Shown: positions 1-6,047, numbered from the stretch's first letter. The stretch: DNA of 6,174 bases from Legionella genomosp. 1 (GCA_945901965.1 CAMDMN010000138.1:1-6174); one strand, 5' to 3'. The notes: generated by a model not told the origin, from the letters alone. Made by a program: numbers and translations.

Positions 1-61
1 CAAAGGTGCTTGCAAAGGCGCTTGTAAAGGTGCTTGCGCTGGAAGCTGTAGCGGTAGCTAA
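1..61 (+). CDS. 3' end of a KGAC-repeat, Cys-rich small protein (RiPP metallophore precursor-like)
   Basis: Only the C-terminus is in the window. Reading from base 2, the frame gives three perfect Lys-Gly-Ala-Cys units, then an Ala-Gly-Ser-Cys-Ser-Gly-Ser tail and a TAA at 59-61. All four visible cysteines lie in a Gly/Ala/Lys/Ser background with no hydrophobic residues. Regularly spaced cysteines in short Gly/Lys repeats are typical of HvfA/bufferin-type precursor peptides, whose cysteines are modified by DUF692 (MNIO) enzymes and which bind metals after export. Family membership is an inference because the signal peptide and core, which would decide it, lie outside the window. No DUF692, DUF2063 or DoxX-type partner follows it here, which is unlike the usual hvfABCX order. 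It could instead be an unrelated low-complexity Cys-rich protein. Confidence 0.6.
   Translation, partial: KGACKGACKGACAGSCSGS
2..37 (+). repeat. Three tandem 12-bp units encoding Lys-Gly-Ala-Cys
   Basis: Three consecutive 12-base units, AAAGGYGCTTGY, lie in frame in the truncated gene at the left edge and differ only at two third-codon positions. The array probably continues to the left of the window. Its base composition is clearly richer in G+C than the genes that follow. Confidence 0.85.
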
Positions 62-93
62 TCCGAACTGGTTTTGGATTTCACTATAAGTGA

Positions 94-130
94 CAATTTG
101 CTAGCGTGCTATATGCTCGCCAGCAAATTG
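94..130 (+). terminator. Strong hairpin downstream of the KGAC-repeat gene, possible terminator
   Basis: The 13-base arms at 94-106 (CAATTTGCTAGCG) and 118-130 (CGCCAGCAAATTG) pair with a single mismatch around an 11-base loop. The hairpin lies 33 bases after the stop codon of the upstream gene and 36 bases before the next start codon, which suits a 3'-end structure separating the two units. There is no clean T-run after it on either strand, so efficient intrinsic termination is uncertain. It could instead stabilise an RNA end or be a regulatory leader element. Confidence 0.45.
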
Positions 131-166
131 CCTTAAAGTTAAACACTACTTCAGATAAAATTTATT

Positions 167-892
167 ATGCCTCCTGAATTATCATTTACTCTGCCAACCT
201 TAACTAAGTGGCAGAAAACAAAAATGTTAGAGTATGCACAAAAGGTTCTTAGTTCCCAGCAATTAATGACCACCGCTAAAGGTAAGAATATTCTAAATTA
301 TACTTTACAAAAAAAGCGTCGGCATAAATCTATGGATCACTATCCTAAAGGAGATCGCATCGACAAAACTACTGGTGCTCAATATTTTTATCATTGCCAT
401 CGTGAAAATATAGATCTTAATGAACATGGTCATTTTCATTGTTTTATGCGCTATGACAACATCCCTAAACGCATTAAGCCTACACCTTTAGCCGATTGGA
501 AGAAAAATTTAGAAAACCCAATGACACATCTTCTAGCAATAGCTATGGATAGATACGGGCAACCTATACGCCTTTTTACGGTAAATCGCTGGATAACATC
601 TGAAATTTGGTATGATGCTAAAGATATTACATCTTTTTCAAAAAAATTTAAATTTAACTTAAATGACGATCCATATTGGCAAATACTAGATAAATGGGTT
701 GAAGGAATGATTCATCTTTTTGCTCCACAAATTTCCTGGTTAAATTTACAAAGAGATGCGATAATATCTATGCATAAGTCGCAAAATGAAGAGAATAATA
801 TTTACGAAGATCAAAATCTAGAAGAAATTTCTGAAATTCAAATAAACTTAAAAAGTCAAATAGAATGGCTAATTTCAAGCAGTCAAAATTAA
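167..892 (+). CDS. His-rich protein of unknown function, DUF6969 type
   Basis: This is a 241-residue soluble protein without signal peptide or membrane segments. It matches, from memory, the conserved pattern of the uncharacterised DUF6969 family: HYPKGD (58-63), QYFYHCHR (72-79), EHGHFHCF (86-93), HLLAIAMD (121-128) with YGQPIRLFTVNRW following, and a C-terminal LFAPQI block (184-189). The clustered His and Cys residues (H58, H76, C77, H78, H87, H89, H91, C92, H121) look like metal ligands, but this is not established. Residues from about 200 on form a charged, Glu-rich extension beyond the conserved core. The ATG start has no clear Shine-Dalgarno site, and an in-frame stop at 140-142 limits any upstream extension. 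The stop is one base from the ybeY start, so the two are probably translated from one mRNA. It occupies the place that ybeZ (phoH-like) holds in many related genomes. The family call is fairly sure; the function is unknown. Confidence 0.8.
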   Translation: MPPELSFTLPTLTKWQKTKMLEYAQKVLSSQQLMTTAKGKNILNYTLQKKRRHKSMDHYPKGDRIDKTTGAQYFYHCHRENIDLNEHGHFHCFMRYDNIPKRIKPTPLADWKKNLENPMTHLLAIAMDRYGQPIRLFTVNRWITSEIWYDAKDITSFSKKFKFNLNDDPYWQILDKWVEGMIHLFAPQISWLNLQRDAIISMHKSQNEENNIYEDQNLEEISEIQINLKSQIEWLISSSQN

Positions 893-893
893 A

Positions 894-1364
894 ATGAGTT
901 ATTATATTGATCTTCAACATGCTTGTAGTGATGAACTACCTATTTCTGATATTTTACTCAGAAAATGGACGAAATTAGCACTATCTCCTTATCGCAATTC
1001 TGCAGAAGTTACCTTGCGTTTTGTTGATGAAGATGAAATGATTAACTTAAATTATACATATCGTAATCTAAACAAAACAACTAATGTTCTGGCATTCCCA
1101 GCCAGTTATCCTAAGGACATCAAGCTTAAATACCCTTTATTAGGCGATATTATTATTTGCCCTACTGTTTTATTACAAGAATCTAAGGAATTAAATTTAC
1201 CATTAGTTTCGCATTGGGCTCATATTGTTATTCATGGCGTTCTTCATTTATTAGGCTATGATCATATAAAAGAAGATGATCAACATATAATGCAAGAAAT
1301 AGAAATAAAATTGCTTGAAAGTCTTGGGTTTAATAATCCATATGTGGCACAAAATGAGGAATAA
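894..1364 (+). CDS. ybeY: Endoribonuclease YbeY, 16S rRNA 3'-end maturation and ribosome quality control
   Basis: YbeY is a cytoplasmic single-strand-specific, zinc-dependent endoribonuclease needed for 16S rRNA 3' processing and for decay of defective 70S ribosomes. The signature HGVLHLLGYDH is present, giving the three zinc ligands H114, H118 and H124. The conserved block around Y56-R57-N58, followed by KTTNVLAFP, contains the arginine matching the essential R59 of the E. coli enzyme. The length of 156 residues is normal for the family. The ATG lies one base after the stop of the preceding gene and five bases before the next gene's start, consistent with coupled translation, and no strong Shine-Dalgarno site of its own is visible. 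ybeX follows as usual, but ybeZ is not directly upstream. The identification is secure. Confidence 0.97.
   Translation: MSYYIDLQHACSDELPISDILLRKWTKLALSPYRNSAEVTLRFVDEDEMINLNYTYRNLNKTTNVLAFPASYPKDIKLKYPLLGDIIICPTVLLQESKELNLPLVSHWAHIVIHGVLHLLGYDHIKEDDQHIMQEIEIKLLESLGFNNPYVAQNEE
1356..1360 (+). promoter_or_regulatory. Shine-Dalgarno site for the TTG-started ybeX/corC
   Basis: GAGGA lies inside the last codons of ybeY, nine bases before the TTG at 1370-1372. An in-frame TGA at 1355-1357 excludes longer forms, and the next in-frame ATG is codon 48, within sequence conserved in YbeX. The site and spacing therefore decide the TTG start. Confidence 0.75.
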
Positions 1365-1369
1365 ATAGA

Positions 1370-2224
1370 TTGAGTAGAGAAGATGATTCAAAATCCTGGT
1401 TAAATCGCTTAAAGCATTATTTAAAAGCTCTGCCTAAAAATAATGACGATGTAATCCGCTTTCTTAGAGAGGCGCATCTAAAATCTAATATTGATACTGA
1501 AACTCTTACGATGATAGAAAGCGTAATATTATTTTCTCAGTTGAAAGTAAGGGATATAATGCTTCCTAAGAATCAAATGATTTCTATTGAAGAAGATGCA
1601 AAATTAAATGAAGTCATTGATATAGTAACTCAATCAGGTCACTCACGCTTTCCAGTAACTGATAATAAAAATGAAGTAATAGGCATATTACATGCCAAAG
1701 ATCTTTTACGTTTTCAAACTAAAGATAATGCACCTTATGATATTAACGATATAGTGCGCCAAACAAGCTTTGTCCCAGAATCCAAGCGACTCGATTTACT
1801 TCTAGCTGAGTTTCAAAATAACCGCAATCACATGGCTATTGTAGTTGATGAATACGGCAAAATATCAGGTTTTATAACCTTAGAAGATATTATTGAGCAA
1901 ATAATTGGTGATATAGAAGATGAGTTTGACATTGATGAAGAGGCTTATATTAAATCACATAAAAATGGACAATATATAATAAAAGCCCATATGCCAATAG
2001 ATGATTTTAACGAACAATTGAAAGCTAACTTTAGTGATGCATCATATGATACGATTGGTGGAATTGTAATGACTAATTTTGGCTATTTACCAAAGCGCGG
2101 TGAAACTATTACTATTGATAAATTTGCATTTAAAATTATTAATGCTGATGCAAGACGTATCAAATTATTAGAATGCATTGATTTAAGATCATCGGAAAAA
2201 CAAAATGATAATGGAAATATTTAA
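1370..2224 (+). CDS. ybeX: YbeX/CorC, CBS-domain protein linked to Mg/Co homeostasis and ribosome function
   Basis: This is a 284-residue soluble CBS-pair protein of the YbeX/CorC type, associated with magnesium and cobalt efflux and, in E. coli, with ribosome metabolism. The N-terminal segment (1-55) contains the expected helical region. The CBS pair spans about 60-185, with VRDIMLP (60-66), HSRFPV (91-96), VPESKR (135-140), and HMAIVVDEYG and GFITLEDIIEQIIGDIEDE in the second motif. The C-terminal transporter-associated CorC_HlyC domain lies at about 195-270, with DTIGG (227-231) and PKRGETI (241-247). The whole chain aligns with my memory of E. coli CorC from its N-terminus, which supports the TTG start. 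It follows ybeY directly, as in other gammaproteobacteria, but lnt does not come next. It lacks the DUF21 membrane domain of the larger CorB-like relatives. Confidence 0.95.
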   Translation: MSREDDSKSWLNRLKHYLKALPKNNDDVIRFLREAHLKSNIDTETLTMIESVILFSQLKVRDIMLPKNQMISIEEDAKLNEVIDIVTQSGHSRFPVTDNKNEVIGILHAKDLLRFQTKDNAPYDINDIVRQTSFVPESKRLDLLLAEFQNNRNHMAIVVDEYGKISGFITLEDIIEQIIGDIEDEFDIDEEAYIKSHKNGQYIIKAHMPIDDFNEQLKANFSDASYDTIGGIVMTNFGYLPKRGETITIDKFAFKIINADARRIKLLECIDLRSSEKQNDNGNI

Positions 2225-2226
2225 AG

Positions 2227-2919
2227 ATGGATAGTCATATCTTAATAATTGATGACAATGTAGAATCCTCTAAAATACTTGCAGAGTATTTATCAGCAGA
2301 AGGCTATAAAATTAGCACTGAATTTGATGGTCAAGCTGGTCTTAAAAGAGCATTAAATCAATCTTTTGATGCAATTATCCTAGATATAACTCTACCCAAA
2401 TTAAATGGTTTTGAAGTATTAAAAGCCATTCGTGAACATAACAATACTCCGATAATTATATTAACTGCAAGAAAGGACGATATTGACAGATTAGTTAGCC
2501 TTGAAATAGGTGCTGATGACTACTTACTAAAACCATGCAACCCAAATGATCTAATTGCACGTCTTCGGTCTATTTTTAAAAGATTACAAAAACCATCCAC
2601 ACATAAACCAATAATTACACATCATGACATCGTTGTTGATTGCTCCACAAGAATTGCAACGGTTCTAGGTAATAAATTAGAATTAACTAATACTGAATTT
2701 AATATATTAGAAATATTAATAAAATCACCAGGACAAGCTTTTTCTAAAGAGGAATTAACTGAATACGCCTTAGGAAGAAAATATACTGCCTATGATCGAT
2801 CTATTGATGTCCATATTTCTAACTTACGCTCAAAGTTAGGTGATGATCCACAAGGTGAAGCAATATTAAAAACTGTCCGTGGATTTGGGTATTTACTTGA
2901 TAACAATGGTAGTAAATAA
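2227..2919 (+). CDS. OmpR-family response regulator, CpxR-like, without an adjacent kinase
   Basis: This 230-residue regulator has a receiver domain at about 1-118 and a winged-helix DNA-binding domain at about 130-226. The acidic pocket (D9, D10), phospho-acceptor D53 in IILDITLPKLNG, T80 and K102 are all present, so it should be phosphorylatable. The output domain carries the OmpR-class recognition-helix block DRSIDVHISNLRSKLG and the wing VRGFGYLL. The segment LGRK-YTAYDRSIDVHISNLR resembles CpxR, which senses envelope stress in partnership with CpxA. After the conserved K102-P103 it has Cys instead of the usual Phe. The start is ATG, two bases after the ybeX stop and with only a weak GGA 11 bases upstream, so translation is probably coupled. 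No histidine kinase lies beside it, so its partner must be encoded elsewhere or be shared. CpxR itself is possible, but I do not assign the symbol. Confidence 0.92.
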   Translation: MDSHILIIDDNVESSKILAEYLSAEGYKISTEFDGQAGLKRALNQSFDAIILDITLPKLNGFEVLKAIREHNNTPIIILTARKDDIDRLVSLEIGADDYLLKPCNPNDLIARLRSIFKRLQKPSTHKPIITHHDIVVDCSTRIATVLGNKLELTNTEFNILEILIKSPGQAFSKEELTEYALGRKYTAYDRSIDVHISNLRSKLGDDPQGEAILKTVRGFGYLLDNNGSK

Positions 2920-2940
2920 TAATAGGATGTAGATTTAAAA

Positions 2941-3741
2941 ATGAATGCAGCTGTACTTAATTTAATTAGTTCTGGTTTATTTTTTATTGGTCTTATTTTT
3001 TCTAAATTGAAAACCCTACCTTTAGCCTTTCTAAGTACATTACTTCATTTTGTATCTTTAGTTGCATTTTTAATAGGTTATGCAATTTGGGCAATAAGTG
3101 GAATATTTTATCCTAACTACCCAAGAAGACGTGAACAATGGTATGGCTTCGCTGAGTATAAACAACAATTTCAACTTGCAGCCTTACTTGGCGCTATAGC
3201 CACATTCATATGCATTATAACCCCATCTCTTATTATAACCTCAGCCTGGATTTACACTTTAAGCAATTTATTTTGGACTATTAGTGAATATCATAAAAAG
3301 GAAAATCCACCACCACATGATCATGATTTTTCAAGCACGAAACAAAATATATATTTTCGATTTTCACTATTAGCAACCTCTAGTAGCTTAGTCGCCGCTT
3401 TATCTGCATCAATTATAGTCACCTTTCCAGTTACCACCATAGTTTTAAGTACTTTTGCCACTATTTTAGGTACTGGATTAACTATTTCTTCTTTTTATTA
3501 TTTATCTAAAACTCTTTTTGAAAACTTCCCTCCAGATAATATTAATCATAGTTATAATAAATTAAATAGCGGATTAGCAAATTCACCTATTGCTAATAAT
3601 GATGAAAAATTTAATAATTTCGAACTAATTATTAAACCTAGTATTCAAAAATATAAATCTCAACATCCATTTTTCCAATTATCAGAAAATAAAGATTATG
3701 AAAATATTGAGGAATCATTTTGCGAATTTCAATTAACCTAA
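2941..3741 (+). CDS. Unrecognised multi-pass inner-membrane protein
   Basis: I do not recognise a characterised family. The 266-residue protein has hydrophobic stretches at about 4-21, 27-55, 76-100 (possibly continuing to 113), 139-161 and 163-188, so four to six membrane segments. A basic, aromatic loop follows the second stretch, with PRRREQWYGFAEYKQQF at 61-77, and looks like the most conserved part. A His/Pro-rich loop (ENPPPHDHD, 121-129) precedes the second pair. The tail from about 190 is hydrophilic and Asn-rich and ends in an acidic stretch (ENIEESFCEF) of the kind seen in Dot/Icm translocation signals; the match is only suggestive. An AGGA 13 bases upstream is a distant ribosome site. 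It sits 21 bases after the response regulator and nine bases before the phosphorylase gene, so it is part of the same transcript. Its role is unknown; Legionella-type hypothetical proteins of this look are the closest I recall. Confidence 0.85.
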   Translation: MNAAVLNLISSGLFFIGLIFSKLKTLPLAFLSTLLHFVSLVAFLIGYAIWAISGIFYPNYPRRREQWYGFAEYKQQFQLAALLGAIATFICIITPSLIITSAWIYTLSNLFWTISEYHKKENPPPHDHDFSSTKQNIYFRFSLLATSSSLVAALSASIIVTFPVTTIVLSTFATILGTGLTISSFYYLSKTLFENFPPDNINHSYNKLNSGLANSPIANNDEKFNNFELIIKPSIQKYKSQHPFFQLSENKDYENIEESFCEFQLT

Positions 3742-3750
3742 ATCATAAAT

Positions 3751-4590
3751 ATGGATCAACTAATGAATAAAACAACTTCTATACCACAACTAGCATGTGA
3801 AAAAATAAAAAAACTTTTACCTGAATTTAAACCAACAATTGGCATAGTTTTAGGCTCAGGATTAGGAAGTTTTGCAGATGAGCTAGAAGATAGTGTAACC
3901 ATTAACTATGATGATTTACCTGGGTTTCCTAAAGTAACCGTACATGGTCATAGTGGCAATTTAGTATTAGGCTATTTATCTGGTATAGGTGTTGTCTGCC
4001 TCCAAGGTCGGGCTCATGCTTATGAGGGTGATAATTTTGAAATTGTTAGAAATTATATTCGTACTTTAAAATTATTAGGCTGTGACTATTTCTTAGCTAC
4101 AAATGCTTCAGGCTCTCTTCGTGAAGATGTGGGACCTGGTGAACTTATGTTAATAACAGATCACATAAATATGCAGCCAGGTAACCCGTTAGTAGGTCCT
4201 AATGATCAAGAATTTGGCCCAAGATTTTTACCATTAGATAACGCCTACGATATTGGCATGCGAAAAAAATTATTAAATATTGCGCACAAGGAAAATATAA
4301 ATCTTAATCAAGGTGTATATTTAGCTGTCCTTGGACCAAATTATGAAACAGCAGCTGAAATTAGGGCCTTTAGAATTTTAGGAGCTGATGCTGTAGGAAT
4401 GTCAACTGTACCTGAAGTGTTAGTTGCTAATCATTGCGGGATGAAAGTCGCTGTAATTTCAATAATATCAAACTTTGCAACAGGCCTATCACACTCAAGC
4501 CATAGTCATGAGTCTGTGGTATCAACTGCCAATCAAGCCGCAGAGAAATTAAATATTTTACTTAAAGAGTTTATTAATGAATTAGGATGA
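3751..4590 (+). CDS. xapA: Purine nucleoside phosphorylase, trimeric XapA/PNP-II type
   Basis: This enzyme splits purine nucleosides with phosphate into free base and ribose-1-phosphate for salvage in the cytoplasm. Its 279 residues carry the trimeric PNP signatures: the phosphate loop LGSGLG (34-39, S36), HGHSG (65-69), GRAHAYEG (86-93, R87 and H89), ATNASGSL (116-123), GPNYETAAEIR (195-205, with Y198 and E199 in the base pocket), VGMSTVPEV (215-223, S218) and N241 as the purine-contacting Asn. Overall it resembles E. coli xanthosine phosphorylase XapA more than the hexameric DeoD, from memory. Substrate preference, xanthosine versus inosine/guanosine, cannot be read from sequence alone. The start is uncertain: the ATG at 3751 has no ribosome site, while the ATG at 3763 has GGA seven bases upstream and would give 275 residues. 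It ends the plus-strand operon and is followed by a long palindrome. Confidence 0.95.
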   Translation: MDQLMNKTTSIPQLACEKIKKLLPEFKPTIGIVLGSGLGSFADELEDSVTINYDDLPGFPKVTVHGHSGNLVLGYLSGIGVVCLQGRAHAYEGDNFEIVRNYIRTLKLLGCDYFLATNASGSLREDVGPGELMLITDHINMQPGNPLVGPNDQEFGPRFLPLDNAYDIGMRKKLLNIAHKENINLNQGVYLAVLGPNYETAAEIRAFRILGADAVGMSTVPEVLVANHCGMKVAVISIISNFATGLSHSSHSHESVVSTANQAAEKLNILLKEFINELG

Positions 4591-4604
4591 AATTAAATTA
4601 GTAA

Positions 4605-4690
4605 TTGTAGCCCGGATGGAGGCGCAGCCGTAATCCGGGGATCCGTGCACTAGATCCCGGATTACGGCTGCGCCTACATCCAGGCTACAA
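4605..4690. repeat. Long palindromic REP/MITE-like element between convergent genes, probable bidirectional terminator
   Basis: Left arm 4605-4643 and right arm 4653-4690 are inverted copies of each other around a nine-base centre. They differ by two substitutions and one extra C in the left arm. The arms contain TGTAGCCCGGATGGAGGCGC and CCGTAATCCGGG, matching the GTAGCCYGGAT...GCGCAGCCGTAATCCGGG pattern I recall as a dispersed repeat in Legionella, Coxiella and other gammaproteobacteria. It is far richer in G+C than its surroundings, as expected of a mobile or spreading element. It begins 14 bases after the phosphorylase stop and ends 11 bases from the ubiA stop, so it fills the space between two convergent transcripts. 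Its stem of about 38 bp could end or protect both RNAs, although there is no T-run. No convincing target-site duplication is visible. Confidence 0.85.
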
Positions 4691-4701
4691 ATGATTACAA
4701 C

Positions 4702-5535
4702 CTAAATTAAAGCAACCCACATTAACAATCCATACCAAGAATTAGAAGAAAACGCCTTAAAACTTGATTCATTTGTGTTTTGTTTAAGAAGATACTGCTG
4801 AAATATAAGAACTAATAATGCTAAAAACCAGAAGCCATAAAATATAATTGATTCGTGTAATTCTAACCCAAGATATAACCATAATAAATGGAATGAAATC
4901 TGCAACATCATAATAATTAATCGATCAAATCGCTGAAAAAGTACCGCGGTTGATTTAACCCCAATACGTAAATCATCTTCTCTATCAACCAAAGCATACA
5001 TAGTGTCATAAGCTACTATCCATAAAAAATTTAAACCTAATAAAATCAACATGGTTTGATTATAAATTAATCCAGAAGCGGCATATGCTATTGGGATCCC
5101 CATAGAAAAAGCAAGGCCAAGCACTAATTGAGGTGCTTCAAAAAATCTCTTACAGAATGGATAAATAATAGTTATAGCCAAGGCAACAAAAGCATAATAT
5201 AAACACATTATTGGCAGTTGCAATACAATTAATAAAGCTAATATTAACAAAATTAATAAACTTATTATCGCCCCTTTGACACTAATTTCTCCTGTAGTAA
5301 TAGGCCTCATCTTCGTACGTGAGACATGTTTATCTATATTTCTATCTGCAAGATCATTAACAACACATCCAGCAGCTCTCATTACTACTGTTCCTAGAAA
5401 CAAATATATAACTAATTTTAACGGCGGTGAATTAGAATTAGCAAGCCATAAAGCCCACGCAGTTGGAAACCACAATAATAAAATCCCCACAGGTTTATGA
5501 AATCTCATTAACCGAAAATATGCTCTGATTTTCAA
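4702..5535 (-). CDS. ubiA: 4-hydroxybenzoate polyprenyltransferase UbiA (ubiquinone biosynthesis)
   Basis: UbiA is an inner-membrane, Mg-dependent prenyltransferase that joins the polyprenyl chain to 4-hydroxybenzoate, the second step of ubiquinone synthesis. The 277-residue chain is strongly hydrophobic with eight or nine membrane segments. It carries both Asp-rich motifs: NDLADRNID (60-68), and YDTMYALVDREDD (176-188) with D184, D187 and D188. Other conserved pieces are RLMRFHKPVG (8-17), MRAAGCVVND (52-61), RPITTG (77-82), YPFCKR (125-130) and KSTAVLF (194-200). The start is TTG, overlapping the ubiC stop as TTGA, with GAGAGG ending eight bases upstream. This places RLMR as in the E. coli enzyme, and no upstream ATG is in frame. 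The C-terminus ends about six residues earlier than E. coli UbiA, right next to the palindromic repeat. Function should be unaffected, as both catalytic motifs are intact. Confidence 0.96.
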   Translation of the reverse strand: MKIRAYFRLMRFHKPVGILLLWFPTAWALWLANSNSPPLKLVIYLFLGTVVMRAAGCVVNDLADRNIDKHVSRTKMRPITTGEISVKGAIISLLILLILALLIVLQLPIMCLYYAFVALAITIIYPFCKRFFEAPQLVLGLAFSMGIPIAYAASGLIYNQTMLILLGLNFLWIVAYDTMYALVDREDDLRIGVKSTAVLFQRFDRLIIMMLQISFHLLWLYLGLELHESIIFYGFWFLALLVLIFQQYLLKQNTNESSFKAFSSNSWYGLLMWVALI

Positions 5536-6047
5536 AAATCATACCTCTCGATAGCTGGAAGTAATATCTCAATAAGATAAAAAGGAAATTTTTTATTAAA
5601 TACAAAAGAAGATATTCTAACCCAAAGTGTAGATTGATTATTGTGTAACTCACTAGATAACCAGTAATACTCTAAAGTTTGATTAGAAATTGCATAATAA
5701 CTAAGCTTTTCTCGCTTAACTTTAGTCTCATTAAAAATTAACATGTTGAGTGATTCTTTACCTAAACGATTAAAAAAATCAGGTGCAGATTTATAAGTGA
5801 TATCTGGAATAATAGTTCTTGCATACCAACAAGGCTCTTTATTTGCAGACATTAATATTTCACGAATAAATACTTCATTACCTGTTAGATTAAGAACCTT
5901 GTTATCCCACCAACCAATCCCTTTCCATCCTTGGCTTAAAATTTGCAAACTAACATTATTAGCCAAAACTTGTAAATTAGCAGTCAAGGAATCTTGATAA
6001 GTTAACCAACGAAGTACTAATGGCGATAAAGAACACTTTAAAGGCAT
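5532..6047 (-). CDS. ubiC: Chorismate lyase UbiC (chorismate pyruvate-lyase)
   Basis: UbiC converts chorismate to 4-hydroxybenzoate and pyruvate in the cytoplasm, the first committed step of ubiquinone synthesis, and feeds UbiA encoded directly downstream. With the start chosen here the product has 171 residues, close to the 165 of E. coli. Recognisable blocks are WLTYQDSLT near the N-terminus (residues 14-22), FIREILM (R62, matching catalytic R76 of E. coli), YARTIIP (R77), FFNRLGKESL, and the final YLIEILLPA, whose E160 matches the active-site E155. The start is uncertain. The frame stays open to the window edge, with a possible ATG at 6071, an ATG at 6125 that has AGG five bases upstream, and a GTG at 6155 (207 residues). 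I prefer 6047 because homology to E. coli UbiC begins there, but no good ribosome site precedes it. The family call is secure; the N-terminus is not. Confidence 0.88.
   Translation of the reverse strand: MPLKCSLSPLVLRWLTYQDSLTANLQVLANNVSLQILSQGWKGIGWWDNKVLNLTGNEVFIREILMSANKEPCWYARTIIPDITYKSAPDFFNRLGKESLNMLIFNETKVKREKLSYYAISNQTLEYYWLSSELHNNQSTLWVRISSFVFNKKFPFYLIEILLPAIERYDF
5544..5549 (-). promoter_or_regulatory. Shine-Dalgarno site for TTG-started ubiA
   Basis: On the minus strand this reads GAGAGG, within the last codons of ubiC and eight bases before the TTG at 5535-5533. The TTG overlaps the ubiC TGA by two bases (TTGA), so translation of the two genes is probably coupled. The only nearby ATG (5542-5540) is out of frame for ubiA. 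Confidence 0.75.

Noticed and set aside
61..79. Small hairpin ATCCGAA / TTTGGAT just after the KGAC gene stop
   Set aside because: The stem is only seven pairs including one G-U, with a five-base loop and no T-run. It is too weak to call a terminator.
133..161. Possible sigma-70 promoter (TTAAAG, 17-base spacer, TAAAAT) before the DUF6969-type gene
   Set aside because: The -35 box matches only three of six consensus bases, and the predicted start would fall on the ATG itself, giving a leaderless mRNA. In DNA this AT-rich such matches are expected by chance.
5276..5500. Plus-strand open frame of 74 codons
   Set aside because: It lies wholly antisense to the first third of ubiA, has no ribosome site, and its product resembles no family. 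It is a shadow of the real gene.
5797..5997. Plus-strand open frame of 66 codons
   Set aside because: It is antisense to ubiC across conserved UbiC motifs, has no ribosome site, and gives a composition not typical of a real protein.
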